Origin: Earliella scabrosa
Lineage: Eukaryota; Basidiomycota; Agaricomycetes; Polyporales; Polyporaceae
Direction of reading: 5' to 3'
DNA length: 64,000 nucleotides
Assembly: GCA_022605405.1 (NCBI GenBank)
Contig: JABYQQ010000011.1
Coordinates: 1 to 64,000, forward strand
How positions within the stretch are numbered: position 1 is the stretch's first letter; each line of letters starts with the position of its first letter. The notes under the pieces were generated by a model. That model saw nothing but the letters and a program-made list of their open reading frames with translations, was not told where the DNA came from and ran no database searches. A program made the translations under genes and the position numbers. Positions 46,568-57,681 of the stretch are shown here, one piece after another.

Positions 46568-49149
46568 TGGGACCTGTCATCTCGGTAGGCTGTTAGGAGG
46601 TGATGTCATCTCTCTCTTGAAATTTATCAGAATTCTCAATGGAATGGACACACCTGTGGAGCTGAGTGGTCACATACTGTACTATTTTGATCAATTTGAC
46701 AGTCACAGTCACACACAACTTTTGGAAACACCACCAACAATTTTCTGTTGATTTATGGGAATTTTGGAGATTTCTTGAAAAAATAAAGATGTCACATGTA
46801 TGTTGAACAGATCAAAATGGTACAGTAGATGTGTTGCTAGAAGTATCTTCTCCGTTATATGGGGAAACACGAGCTGATCAAGTGGCAGCTATTTTTGAAG
46901 AGTTCACAATGCTGCACTGGAGGTAAGTGCCAAGTTGGATGTTCTATGTCTTTGACGTGAAGATTAATGTCAACATTATGCAGACATGAAGTAAAGAATG
47001 TGCACAAATGCACAGTGCAACAGTCTATAGCTACAGCTGCACACAGTCTCACTGATGCATGCATGGGGCAAATAAAATCAAATTTACACAGTTCTCGAAG
47101 CCTCACAATGTCCAGAATGAGCTGCTTTGAGTGTAATGGGTGGTTACACCTGACAATAACCTCAAACGACTCCAGCACATAAAATTGACCACATACTATA
47201 TATGAAAACATCCATCTTTCAGAAGACCTATTTTGAGAAAAATGCTACAATGAACACATCCAGACAGGTGAGTGTCAGTGGAATCATGTGAACAAATTGA
47301 TATTGCTCAATGCTGAACATACCTCTTTAGATATGGCACCATATTGTTCAAGAGAAGTCAGAAGGCAAACATGTGTGGGAGATCCAATTAATCTTCCGCT
47401 GGGCCCTGGCACACTGTTTACTACTACTAACATCTTGTCGGTTGTGGAGAATGGCAGCTAACAGATGATCCATTAGAGTCTGCATGCAGATACATCAAAG
47501 AGAAGGGGCAGACGATGCATGTCAGCCTACTTGAGATTGCACCTGAACCAGAGACTTGAATGCTTGCAATTGAGGTGACTGACTTCATGACAACATAGTG
47601 TCATATGTGAGTGGTGGTTTGAACTCTATTCACTATCTTGCACCTGTAGAAGATATGAATGGGGGCAATTTTGAGCTCTTTGCTGCGGTCACAAACACTG
47701 AGGAATTGGGCATACCTCTTTCAGTTCTTCCAGTTCTTCTAATCTCAACCTCTCAGAATGCAGCCACAGGAATCAAGCAGTATCTTGCAAAGACTAAGAT
47801 ACAAGGGTAAGTGTAAGGGTTGGCTTTTGAAGATTCTTGTCAAACCTTTGATGCTTGGCAGAGATTGAAGGATCTGATCAATGTGTGTATATGAACCCTA
47901 TACACTCTAGTGGGTCATACTGTGTAGTCAGCTAACCACAGTAAGTGTTGTATAAAGCATTAATGTGAATTTAGAAGACATTATACACACTGAAAAACAC
48001 TTATTCAGTCATTGCCAAGACTGTATGACCTTCTTTTATATAGAAACTGAAACCCTTAAGAGTTGTGAAGGGTTTCACTGAAGAGTAAGGGTAAGGGTCA
48101 AACATTGTTGACCCTTGCCAAGCCCTTGACCCTTGTCAAGGGTAAAATTTTTGGAGGGTAAGAGTAAGGGTCAGTGTGAAAATACTCCAGAGTTACCCCT
48201 GCTATTTCCTAGACTAAGGATCCTCCAGCTGTTTACTGGTACAATGAACTTGCTGCTTATAATGAATTTGACTTTGTCAACCTGATGTTTGTACCTATAG
48301 GACAATAGAAAGATAACATGATTAGTAGACATGATCAGCATACCAACAGCAGGGATTCTCATATATCATTCATGTGTCAAGATTTTGCCACCTTTGGAAA
48401 ACCCACTACTGGGTATCCGGCTACTTCTCAATGGACGTCTGCCTACAGCCACAACCAGCACATCTAAGATCATCTTAATACTGTCAATGATTTCTCAAGC
48501 TTTGTCCAAAGGTCAGAATGTAGCTGCAAAGTCAATGGATGATCTTGGGATAGAGTCTTTTGACATACAAGATGCTAGTGCATCTGACATCATCTACTGG
48601 ACTCCCTTCAGCTGGCAATCATGGTTGCCAAACCCTTCAAGATGGTGATGGACAATATGTGCTGCTGATGACTGCAGGCACAGAATTAGCACCCACAGAC
48701 TGCTGCCAATCACCCTTTGTGTGACCAGGTGGCTAAAATTTGATCAAACAGTAAGCCAGTGACACATGACAAATGAATTGGTCAAAATGGTATAGTATCT
48801 AATTTCATGTAGTCAGAACAAAAAGCTATTGGTAATTAGAACACAGCAGGCATTCAATTATGTTCTGTCAGTCACAGAAAAAGCATGACCACAAAGCAGC
48901 TTCTTACTTGCACATGGCAAATTACAGAAAATGCCTTGAACAAGTTTCACTTCTTTGACTTTTTCTGCTATTTTGTCATATGTCATCAAACAAATGTTTC
49001 ACTATAGCAAGAGGTATCGAAGAATTTAAGCACCAACACAACCTCTAGGGGCAAGGGGAGGGTGGGGAGGCGTCTGAGTTTCAATCCGGAATTTCCTCCA
49101 CCCATGTTCCGAAAAGGTACAGACCCCCCTCGAAGCACGTCATCGAGCT
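46568..49149. other. AT-rich, degenerate sequence
   Basis: No gene can be supported. A 160-bp inverted pair (CTACTGTACYATTTTGATC) brackets about 46671-46830 and a third copy is near 48770-48800, suggesting another tiny inverted-repeat family. Between 47340 and 47810 plus-strand words such as VVSGLNSIHYLAPVEDMNGG look like remains of an old coding sequence. Confidence 0.4.
47808..48180. repeat. Element with AAGGGT words at both sides
   Basis: Clusters of GTAAGGGT and its complement ACCCTT occur at both ends (47808-47825 and 48085-48175), including the hairpin TGACCCTTGTCAAGGGTA near 48127. The segment is probably a small inverted-repeat element. The words resemble but do not match telomere repeats. 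Confidence 0.4.
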
Positions 49150-49318
49150 TTGTGGTGGGCGTCTACAGCTTGCTTTGACCGAACCCACCATTGGCAACAA
49201 GCTTGGCAACAATGCTATGGCCCTCTTAACCATGTACTTAGCGTGGCCCCGATGTCATATCCTAACCAATTCCAAGTCTATTCTCTACTCTCTCCTTCTC
49301 TCTCTCTGATGCGCCACC

Positions 49319-49717
49319 ATGCTGCAAAGTGCCGAGGCTATCCGACTCCAGCAAGAATACTGCGCTTGCAGCAAGTTCGATGTCCTAGTTGTGGAATGTT
49401 GGACACCGGAGACCGAGGTTTCCTACGGCAATAACAGCTATGACGATGAGTTTGACACCGTTATGCACTCAAGTCAACCGGACGAGACCGTCTACTATGC
49501 CAGTGACAACACCAAAGCTTACTTGTTCACAGCCGACTTCAGTGACATCTCCAACGATGCCAGCTCAAACGATGGTCACAGCGACAACACAATTCATGCG
49601 CACGGAGGGCTTGGGACAAGCATGAAAGACAAAGAAGGCCCACAAGAGCTGAATGTGTCAACTAGCATGGTTCCATATAATACGATACACTGCATGTACA
49701 ACTATATCAGCCTATGA
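49319..49717 (+). CDS. Possible small ORF, 132 aa, uncertain
   Basis: The frame starts MLQSAEAIRLQQEYCACSKF and is rich in Asp, Ser and Asn (DISNDASSNDGHSDNTIHAH). A CT-rich run (about 49275-49310) lies just upstream, as in real fungal leaders, and the local composition is closer to coding DNA than its surroundings. No domain is recognised. It may equally be the remains of a transposon gene. Confidence 0.25.
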   Translation: MLQSAEAIRLQQEYCACSKFDVLVVECWTPETEVSYGNNSYDDEFDTVMHSSQPDETVYYASDNTKAYLFTADFSDISNDASSNDGHSDNTIHAHGGLGTSMKDKEGPQELNVSTSMVPYNTIHCMYNYISL

Positions 49718-50229
49718 TAGAACACTATCACGAATCCATCACTTCTGCATAAAAAAGGCTTAAATTTGTGCAAAATGGGGGGTGGGGTGGGTGGTCCTGG
49801 TCGACAGGTGGCACGGCACAAAAAAAATCTGGGGGGTGGGGGGAGAGGTCGCCAGTCATCAGAAAAAACCTCCCGCGTCAATTTGTGGGATTTCTTGTAA
49901 TGTCAGCAATTTTCGCGCATTCAGTGTAATTTTGGGTGTATTCTCATACATTGCTCTCATATGCTAACTAGTGTCTATAGTCTGGGATCTACACTGACTG
50001 TTTGTCTGCCTATGGCTCTACACGTCGTACGCGGTAACTCGTATCCTCGTGCATGGTGCACCACTGGTGAGTTTTGGGGCAGCGCTCGTCGCTGCGCGTG
50101 GGCGCCTCAGGCAGGGAATATCCGAGCGGAGTTTGAATCACGACACGTCACTGCGCGCTCTTGACGTTCCCCTGTCTTGAACTTGTCTGCCTTCAAGCAC
50201 CTCGCTGTTCTGTTCACAATCGGCCCTCT
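49718..50229. other. No gene seen
   Basis: G-rich runs (GGGGGGTGGG-like, about 49780-49850) stand in otherwise AT-rich sequence. No frame is convincing. Confidence 0.4.
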
Positions 50230-51240
50230 TGCCCTGTCGGCGTCCACCTTACCCGCCGCGCTATCTGTCGTGGGCACTTGTATGTGTCCATGCCCACCCA
50301 GTTACTCGTGTCCACGCCCACCTCGCACTTGCTCCAAGACTCAAGTCCGCCTCCTCGCTCGTGTCCCTCAATCGTGTGACGTGTCCATGCCCACACAGTG
50401 CCCGTTTGCCCCCCAAGTCCATCCATCTTCCTGCTCTCTACGCCCACCTACTCACTCGTGTCTACGCCAGCCGGCCTGTGGCCTAAGGGCACCCCTCACC
50501 ACCCTAGAAGTCGCCTTGGCACGCGTACGCACATCCCGCTCTGTGTCTTGCCGCTCATCTGACAGAGCTGGGCACCACAATAGGGTACGTCCACCGATGC
50601 TCAAGCGTCGTTTACGCTCACCTCTTTCCCATGCTAGTTGATCCTTCACTATCCCACCCGGTATGTCCATGCCCACCTGTCTGCCCGCCCCCAGCTCTCT
50701 TTCCCGCCTGCTCGTCCATTTCCATGTCCCCTCGCTTGCTTCTGTACACATCCGCCCGCCCTCTCACTTCTGTTCACACCTGTCCGCATCTTCTCTCGCT
50801 CCTGTCCATGTCCGTCTGCTCGTCCTCTTGCTCAGGCTCCTGTTCTCAGGCTGGCCTGCTGGCTTGGTCGTCTCTACCTGCTTACTTGCCCTCCAGGCCA
50901 CATGTGTCCACACCCGCTCACGTCTAAACCCGCCCGCCCGCTCGCGTCCCAGCCCTAGTCTGCCGTCATGTTCAAGTCCGCCCGCCCGCTCGTGTTAAGC
51001 CCACCCACCTGCTCACGCCCGCTTATGTCCGGGTCCGCTGGTGTCCAAGCCTGCCTGCTCACATGCACTCTAGGTTCGCACACTTTGCTCGTGTCCATGC
51101 CCGCTGATGTCCGTGACTGCCCGCTCGCTCGTATCCATATACATTGCCTGCTCATGTAGGAGGACGCCACTTGTTCCGCCCACTGACTCTTTGTCTCCCT
51201 TGCCCGCTCTCCATCCCACGCTCTCCCTACTCCCATCCTG
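50230..51240. repeat. Degenerate minisatellite, about 1 kb
   Basis: Units close to CTCGTGTCCATGCCCACC and CGCCCGCCCGCTCGTGTCC recur dozens of times with variable spacing of roughly 20-30 bp. The tract is C/T-rich on the plus strand and sits abruptly in AT-rich DNA. Frames across it on both strands are by-products of the repeat. Confidence 0.75.
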
Positions 51241-51990
51241 TCTACCTAGTAGTAGTATATGGTCTGTTCTGCGGTAGATAGGTGTTGTGCTGTAGTCTGT
51301 TGAATGCATATGTTGAGCATATCATTATTGCCTGTGCCACGGCTTGAGTAAGAATGGTCAATGAATGAAATAGAATGTGCACAAATCTCCGGCAATGCAT
51401 GCAATTGCATGCATTTTGAGAAATTGAAAGTGGTGACCTTTGCGATTGCTCCATTTGCATCAAATGCAGAAAATTTCAGATACTTGTTGAGAAGTAGGCC
51501 ATGTCTGGCAGAATACGATTGATGAGTGGGGGTATATCCATAAGAAAACGCACCATGCTATGCACTGTAATTTATCTATGGATGCGCATCTTATAGATAC
51601 AAGAGGATGTTACCTAGTCAACAGTGAATATTTGTTTCAGTTGAATCCAGAATGTCTCCAAAGCAGTTCCATTGAACAGAGCTGATTTTTCTGGTTTCAA
51701 TGGTGTATAATACTTCATTGATTGACTATAAACTGACAGAGATACTCAGATACACATTCAAGTCAATACTTATGACTATACTTGCCAAATTGGATCACAC
51801 AGGCGCCCGTCGAGCGCCCATGATGCAAAAACCAGCCCATCCTTCCCGATTTGGGCAATTGTATTTAGACTTTAACACATACAGTTTTGGTTAAAAACAT
51901 ATGGTGATATATATCATTTTGTTCCCACAATTTATGGCTACAATCTGAGATTGTCAGAAGTCATGTGACCAGGAGCTGTTGAGCACCATC
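51241..51990. other. AT-rich repeat DNA
   Basis: 51640-51740 is a diverged direct copy of 52665-52770 (shared words ACTGACAGAGATAC and TTTTTCTGGTTTCAATGGT). 51806-51875 in reverse matches 62160-62216 (words TGCCCAWATCGG and GATGGGCTG). No gene. Confidence 0.45.
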
Positions 51991-52057
51991 GGCCGAAAAT
52001 CCGAAGCTTCCCCAGCCTTAGTTGAAGCAAGGCTGGGGGAGCTTCGGAATTTCGGCC
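51991..52057. repeat. Foldback hairpin FB1
   Basis: Arms 51991-52019 and 52029-52057 pair over 29 bp with two mismatches around a 9-base loop. The outer arm GGCCGAAA and the adjoining TGGGCGCTTA are shared with FB3. The inner stem (AAGCTTCCCCAGCCTT) is unique to this copy. Confidence 0.85.
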
Positions 52058-52184
52058 ATTTGGGCGCTTATTTTGCGTTTACACGGTATATAAGCCCTGT
52101 TATAGCTTCAATTACTATGTCACTACTATCAGTGTGCAATGCATAGAACAAAAACATAGCCAGCCATGGTGGCAGTGCTGTGGG

Positions 52185-52412
52185 CGTCTAACTGGCTCGC
52201 GCGCGGCTCAGCCAACCTTTTCCTAGGGTTGGCTCAGTAACAAAGTTTGTTATCAGTGCTTACATCAGCGCTTACTCTGTTCTTACTCAAAGTAATCGGA
52301 GTATGAAATATATTCTCACGGGGTCAGGTTCGCGTTACAGAGTTTGGCAGAGAACGTCGCCCTTAAAGGACGATTTCTTCGTTTCACTCATCAATCGTAA
52401 TTTGCAACATTT
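52185..52412 (-). repeat. Structured repeat R1, copy 1
   Basis: In reverse this matches 60905-61110 and 61797-62010. Shared words in order are ACGATTGATGAGT, GAAATCGT, GACCCCGTGRGAATA, and near the end AACCCTAG followed by a complementary GGTT. It may be a SINE-like or other short structured repeat. Confidence 0.6.
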
Positions 52413-52791
52413 GTCATCAATTTGCTTGGGAGGTTTTTCCTGATGCAGCCGCCAGGCTGGCACCGAAATAATGGAGAGTTGTGTCATGAAAAAAAGTTCT
52501 TGATACCTCTTGAAGGATGGCCAACTTTCTATACTTCAATGTACATATAACAGCTCAGTAGTATATGGGATGGATAGAGATGATATAATAGAGTATTATC
52601 ATGATTTTTCTGCAATCCTTGCTGAAGAACTTATGGAATTATTGAGTAAATAGTGAATAGATCCTTCCATTGTGATGGGAATATTTCCACAGTGGTGCAA
52701 TTGAGTAGAGCTCATTTTTCCAGTTCTAATGGTATGTAATATTCAATACATTTATTAGAAACTGACAGAGATACCCTCCCATACCATTAGG
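52413..52791. other. AT-rich, no gene
   Basis: This holds the second copy of the direct repeat noted at 51640 (52665-52770). Nothing coding. Confidence 0.4.
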
Positions 52792-53115
52792 CTACTGTGC
52801 AGCTTCCTGTATGGTCTCGGCCCACCATTCTGCTGTTTCTCCACTGATGTACGAAAGAGCAGCAATGATCCAGCTCTTGTCGGTTTGATAGGAGTCTGGG
52901 TTACTTTCAAACAGAGCGAACAAATCTCCGAGGAAACAACGAGGCTTGGTACGATCTCCAGAGAATACATTGGGTTCCTTGATCTTGATTTTGCTTTGGT
53001 GTTTGCAAGGAATGAATGGGTGAGTGACCTTATTGAAGCTGAAATCCTTGGCGGATGTGTAAGTGAAAATGTGTGGTTTGTCAACACAACCAAGTTCAGG
53101 ATCTGCCATGTACAA
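52792..53115 (-). pseudogene. LTR-retrotransposon Gag fragment (Gypsy-like)
   Basis: The minus frame reads KIKIKEPNVFSGDRTKPRCF, then LGDLFALFESNPDSYQTDKS and WIIAALSYISGETAEWWAET. This pattern (a basic stretch, F.G, an F/L-rich helix, TDK, ALSYI.G.A..W) is typical of the capsid-like retrotransposon gag domain of Gypsy elements in basidiomycetes. Upstream and downstream parts of gag, and any protease or polymerase, are missing, and no long terminal repeats are evident. It is a relic. Confidence 0.7.
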
Positions 53116-54206
53116 TACTCGCTCCGTATCCCACGATTTTGTCTGACCAATACTGACTTGGTTTAAAGTGGGCCATGTCTGGCATGAACAATTGACGGGT
53201 GTTGTATTTTGACTGCTAGAGATATATTGTACTTTCTGTGTTCCTACAGCAAAACATATATGATACAGCAGAAGACAAATGGTATGGATGTTAACAATTC
53301 ATACAAGCTTTCTATCCAATACAATCTTTGCATGATGTTTCACATAAGGTCTTCAATATATGCAATTAGTATATAGAAGTTGAAAGATATTAAAAAAGAC
53401 CATTGGATATATGTCAGTTGATAAATGGACAGTTCAAGAACACCATATACTTGGTCCGAAATGGGCCATAATGGCAAAAACGATTGATGAGATTTTGGTG
53501 TATCACTGTTTGCAGTTTGTATGCAATCTGTTTTTTTTCATTTGACATGCCTGTCTAACTGAGATTTTCTATGTTATGCCCAGATACACTTGCTATTGTC
53601 ACTGTGTCACTGATATCATCAATAACTACCACATTGAGTGATGAATAATATTATGGCACTCAAGTAAGTCTCAAGTGGTGAAGCAAACTAATAAAGCACT
53701 TAAATTAATGCTTCCTCCCCCCAATTATTCAATACTATTCATGACTTGCTGGTGAAGTTGATGGCTGAACAACTGATGCAAAATCCCTCTTTCAGATGCA
53801 TATATAAAACAGTCTCTGAATATCTCTCTATAGTCAATATTGAAATTATATGCATTTAATAACACTAACTCAAATTTCCAGCATGAACCGATGCATATAC
53901 CCTTGTGTGTATAGCACCATCAGATAGAGCTCATTATTGTGACTTTTGTGACATATAACATTATATTTTTTGCTAAGCAAACAAAAGTGATAGGCAGTGT
54001 TTACTTGTTTGTAAACCAGCATTATATACAAATGTTACATAAAAAACTTGTAAAAGACCACCTATTAGATGCACTTCCAATGATAAATAACATGTCTATA
54101 TATACGTAGCGATCTAATGGCATAGAATCTCACTTAAAGCACTGCAGTCAGTTATGTAAGTCATGTGACCGCAAAATAAGCACCCGTCAGATCCCAAAAT
54201 CCGAAT
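53116..54206. other. AT-rich, no gene
   Basis: Repeated words GGGCCATGTCTGGCA and ACGATTGATGAG near 53165-53200 and 53460-53500 also occur near 51500, so one more repeat family is present. No coding sequence is visible. Confidence 0.4.
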
Positions 54207-54240
54207 GGTCGCAGTTTCGCTTGCAAGCAAAGCTGCAACC
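54207..54240. repeat. Foldback hairpin FB2
   Basis: Arms of 16 bp (54207-54222 and 54225-54240) pair with three mismatches around GC. The preceding AAAATCCGAA and the GTCATGTGACCGCAAAATAA-type end at about 54161 are shared with FB1. The stem itself is different. Confidence 0.7.
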
Positions 54241-54282
54241 AAGTGCTATTTTTAGCCAACAGGCACTGACCTGTACACGCTC

Positions 54283-54325
54283 AGGTAAGCTGCGGATTGG
54301 TCCCAATATCTGGAAAGTTTGGGTG
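54283..54325 (+). repeat. Element A end fragment
   Basis: The sequence TACACGCTCAGGTAAGC and then CCCAATATCTGGAAAGTTT matches the left terminus of element A. Confidence 0.55.
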
Positions 54326-54638
54326 GCCTAAGTCACCTCTTGGGCGACTCTTGCACAGAGGGCGGAGAACAGGTGTTTGGCGTCTACTTGCTTAGCAATG
54401 GCCACAATAATAATGTTGACCACACTCTGATTGATGCCTGGTGCTTGAAGACATCTAGCCACAGTGATAGAAGAGACATGGGCACCAGAAGCAACACAAG
54501 GTGGTGTGGTTGCTGGTGTAACAATAATTTGACAATGCTGGCAGCATTGGCCAGTATCCCACTTCATTCATCACTCCAAGGCTGTAGCCAAACAGAAATG
54601 GGATAGTGCTGTGAAAATGGTAGTACACTGCCTCTAGA
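54326..54638. other. 3' side of the gene at 54639
   Basis: Frames on both strands are short and unremarkable. This is presumably the 3' untranslated region and flank. Confidence 0.35.
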
Positions 54639-55573
54639 TCAATCTGCCTCCAGATCCTCCTCATTCTCATCCTCGCTCAGATCGTCCAGATATTCTCTGT
54701 ATCTGTCACTGACCAATGCTGGCACAGCCCATTCCTCCACCTGTTCTGTCCCAATCATATGGTAAACCATCGAAAGAATGTGGTTGAAGAAATTAGTAAG
54801 AGTGTGGTGGGTGAACGATGGCTGGGGGTAAGGGTCTGTGAAGTCTAGGGGCAGATTAGTAAGTAAACCAATGTTATGTCAGACATTACTTACTGAGAAT
54901 ACAGGCCCAGTTCACATGACGAGTTAAGGTGCGATCACGCGCATGGTAAGCTTGAAGGCCCGTGAAGTAGTTGAATTCTCCTATATCAACGTTCTGCCAG
55001 ATCTAGTGTTCAAAGCAGTGAAGCCTAACAATTGTTGGAGGAGTGAGCAGTGCGTGGATATCTGTGGTGTGATTAGTATATATATACTCACAGAAGTAGA
55101 TAACATACCTGCGGTATCTGACATTGCAGTGTAAAGGCCTCTGAAGTGGAGTGTGTGGAGTGTCATTTGAGCATGTGGGCTGCCATCAGGTGCTGGGTTG
55201 AGAATCAGACACCTAAGACAGAGTCTTGAGGCCACATGCCATCAACAGTGGTGTAGGTGTAAAAAATAGAAAGAAAGAGCTGAAAGGAATTGTAGTAGTG
55301 CATGGGAATATAATAGGCAGCGGTCATGGCAGGGCGATCATCAGGAAGGGAGATATCATAGGTAGAGACAAGAAGAAACCAGTACGGCGAAGGAAGAGTT
55401 GTGGAATCACAATAGAAAATAACTTCAGTAGTAAAGGTCAAAACTTGATCATCACTGAAAGGGGTGGTAGAAACAGCAATAGAAAATGCAACAGTGGGCC
55501 ACCAAGAGAAGTTGATAACATTGTTGAGAGAGAGAAAGATGTTGGTAGTGATAGAGGGAAATATAGAAGCCAT
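54639..55573 (-). CDS. Uncharacterised protein A of a three-gene group
   Basis: The first exon starts at 55573 (MASIFPSITTNIFLSLNNVI) and runs 122 codons with a natural composition (STYDISLPDDRPAMTAAYYI, SIFYTYTTVDGMWPQD). Near 55205-55225 the frame must shift by one base to continue as LILNPAPDGSPHAQMTLHTL and HFRGLYTAMSDTA. Short introns then lead to QISTHCSLLQQLLGFTALNT, a NFFNHILSMVYHMIGTEQVE segment and an acidic end (RYREYLDDLSEDENEEDLEA) with the stop at 54639-54641. Introns have good GT-AG borders. I recognise no domain and see no membrane helix. The frameshift means it may be broken, mis-sequenced, or contain an intron I did not resolve. It is divergent from gene B across a 618-bp interval with three dyads. 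Confidence 0.5.
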
Positions 55574-55906
55574 TGCAGTTGAGATGTAGCAGAAAGGGGA
55601 ATTTGCAGAGAGAAGTGGGGTGTGGGGGTGGGGGTGATGAGAAGAGGCTTAAGAGCTGTTTTTATATAGCATTGAAAAACCCTGGGCCCTGACCACATGG
55701 GTCTAGTGTGGGAATCAATTTGCAGTAATGATGCCATCACTTGTGCAATATTGATTGGTATTGTACCAAATGATGTGATACATGCATTGTTGTGATGTAG
55801 AGTAGATACATGATCCAGACTGATAGATGTGGCTGTGGTGTTGGGCACGGTGCCATGTACAGTCGAGATCAGGTTGAGTCGCAATGTTTGTGCAGTATGA
55901 AATGGC
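55574..55906. other. Left part of the divergent interval
   Basis: Non-coding. It should contain the promoter of gene A on the minus strand. A TTTTTATATAGC string at about 55659-55670 (GCTATATAAAAA in reverse) is a good TATA candidate for it. Confidence 0.45.
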
Positions 55907-56057
55907 AAAAGCTAACAGTTGGCTTTTTCCGGTCACAGATTATATATACAGGTCAGAGTCACAAAAAAGCTAACAGTGAGCTTTTGAGGGGTGACCATGT
56001 GACTTGGCTTATATAATCAGGTCACATGGCCTGCCCAAAAGCTCACAGTTAGCTTTT
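55907..56057. promoter_or_regulatory. Three 21-bp dyads between divergent genes A and B
   Basis: A near-perfect palindrome AAAAGCTMACAGT...AGCTTTT occurs at 55907-55927, 55965-55985 and 56037-56057. Each is followed within 5-10 bp by GGTCAC or GGTGAC and then an AT-rich TATATA/TATAAT word. Their spacing is 58 and 72 bp. Three dyads in one intergenic region are what a dimeric DNA-binding protein would need. The binding protein is unknown. Confidence 0.65.
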
Positions 56058-56094
56058 GCTGGTCACAAGTTATGTAATCATGTCACACACTCAC

Positions 56095-56102
56095 TATATA
56101 TA
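56095..56102 (+). promoter_or_regulatory. TATA box of gene B
   Basis: TATATATA lies about 90 bp before the ATG at 56192, followed by a C/T-rich leader. Confidence 0.55.
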
Positions 56103-56191
56103 CCCCTGACTTTGAGGCCTCTAGGTTTCGACTTTCACCTCCATTTGTTAACTCGACTCTCTTTCTGTCACCCACCACTATTATCCCCATT

Positions 56192-57219
56192 ATGGCTTTT
56201 ATTCTCCAACCATCGCCCCTAGCACCCACTGCTCCAGACCAGCCTATTCTACTCTGTCCTCTGCTCAACTCTTTTACACTCAATGTTTCCAATTATTTTT
56301 TTTTTCCTTTGGCATTTTCCTGTCCTTCAACCTGACCGTCACTCCATTCTCGTCACCTCTGATTCCTTTGTTTCCCAATATCTATGTCATTCCCCTTCCT
56401 CGTCCTTACAAGTCACTGACATTCCTGGCTATTTCATTTTTGAGGAAAAACCACGTCACCCCTGTTCTTCTGATGACTGTTCAGTTTATTATCTTGTTTC
56501 TGTCAACTATTATACCCCTCTTCACCTCCTTGCTTCTGTCATTGACATCTGTCAAGATGTTTACCTCCACTTCTCCCCATTCATTGCTGAGGTTTGACAG
56601 TGGTATGCCACCCAGCTGGGGATTGCTGTGCGCACCATGCTCGCAGTGACCTACTGTCTTCAAAATGATGGATTTTTCACCACTACTTCCCTATCTGGTG
56701 CATATCAGTCTGTCATAATTTCTACTTTGCAATTTAATGTTACATAATAGATTCTCCACCTATCCCACAAGATGTCCATGTTGCTGCCCTTTCTGAACTT
56801 CATCAGTGGTTCTGGCATGTTGTCGAGCTCAGAGAGTTCTCTCTCCCCCATGCCATTCAAGCTTGGGATATCCATATGCAACCAAACCTTTCCCCACCTT
56901 CGGACTGGATTGCTCGTATCAATGGTCAGTTAGCCGTGTACTCTCTTGGCTTATTAATCTCTAATTTTGTCATTTTGTAGAGGCACACCCTGATTATCAG
57001 TTGACACATCTGTCAATGATCATGGCATCAGACACTCTCTGTGTCTTGCCCTACTTTCACCTTGTTGTAGCTGCATTTGAAGAGGCAGATCATGTTGGAG
57101 TTCCACTACTCCACATGCATCTGTTCGTTCGAGGGCATTGGCTCAAGGCAATTGCTCTCAAAGAAATAGTCATCACTAGGCCGTATGTGTTTTCTCTGCT
57201 TTGTTGGATTGTATATTGA
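56192..57219 (+). pseudogene. Uncharacterised protein B of a three-gene group, disrupted
   Basis: The start at 56192 gives MAFILQPSPLAPTAPDQPIL and LLNSFTLNVSNYF. At a run of T bases (about 56295-56306) the frame must change to continue as WHFPVLQPDRHSILVTSDSF, PGYFIFEEKPRHPCSSDDCS and VSVNYYTPLHLLASVIDICQ. A TGA at 56595-56597 then interrupts FIAEV*QWYATQLGIAVRTM. After that a 66-bp intron and a second intron (ending TTTGTAG near 56981) join VHVAALSELHQWFWHVVELR, WDIHMQPNLSPPSDWIARIN and AHPDYQLTHLSMIMASDTLC in phase. The end near 57219 is approximate. I do not recognise the family. The T-run shift could be a sequencing artefact. The TGA is harder to explain so. TATA box and leader are intact. 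Confidence 0.5.
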
Positions 57220-57583
57220 CCTCTCCCCAAGATAGGTGATTGACTGTGTCCAACAATCACAATTATGGTCATTGTGCTGCTCGGCTGTGATCTATGTATT
57301 CTCAACATATCTATCAAATTGTACTTCTTTTATCTAATGTGACATTGGCATGTAAGCGCAACAGATGCACACATTCAGACAATATATTGAGGGAAACATA
57401 AATCCTGATTATCATGATGTAAGAGATCTGATAAATCATATTCTATTATGGCTATATGACCTTCCTATATCTGTTTTGGGAAACTACAACATAATTGCCA
57501 TAACAGGTTAGATCAATCTCTAATCTCATTAATCTCAAATCTCATCAATCTCAGATTCCATCAATCTGAGGTCTTAGCTACAG
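57220..57583. other. Intergenic between genes B and C
   Basis: Directly before the TATA box of gene C is a tandem of ATCTCATYAATCTCA-like units (about 57511-57570) that may act in regulation. Nothing coding. Confidence 0.45.
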
Positions 57584-57591
57584 TATATAAG
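57584..57591 (+). promoter_or_regulatory. TATA box of gene C
   Basis: TATATAAG lies about 90-98 bp upstream of the ATG at 57682, followed by a pyrimidine-rich leader. The sequence is well preserved. Confidence 0.6.
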
Positions 57592-57681
57592 GGCCTCAGC
57601 TTCGATTTCCTGACACCCCTTCTCTTGTCTCTTAACCACCACCATCTCTACTAACACCTTTCCCGTTATCTTTCCAGTTTC

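Noticed and set aside
48085..48175. Internal telomere repeat
   Set aside because: The words are AAGGGT and GTAAGGGT in mixed orientation, not a tandem TTAGGG array.
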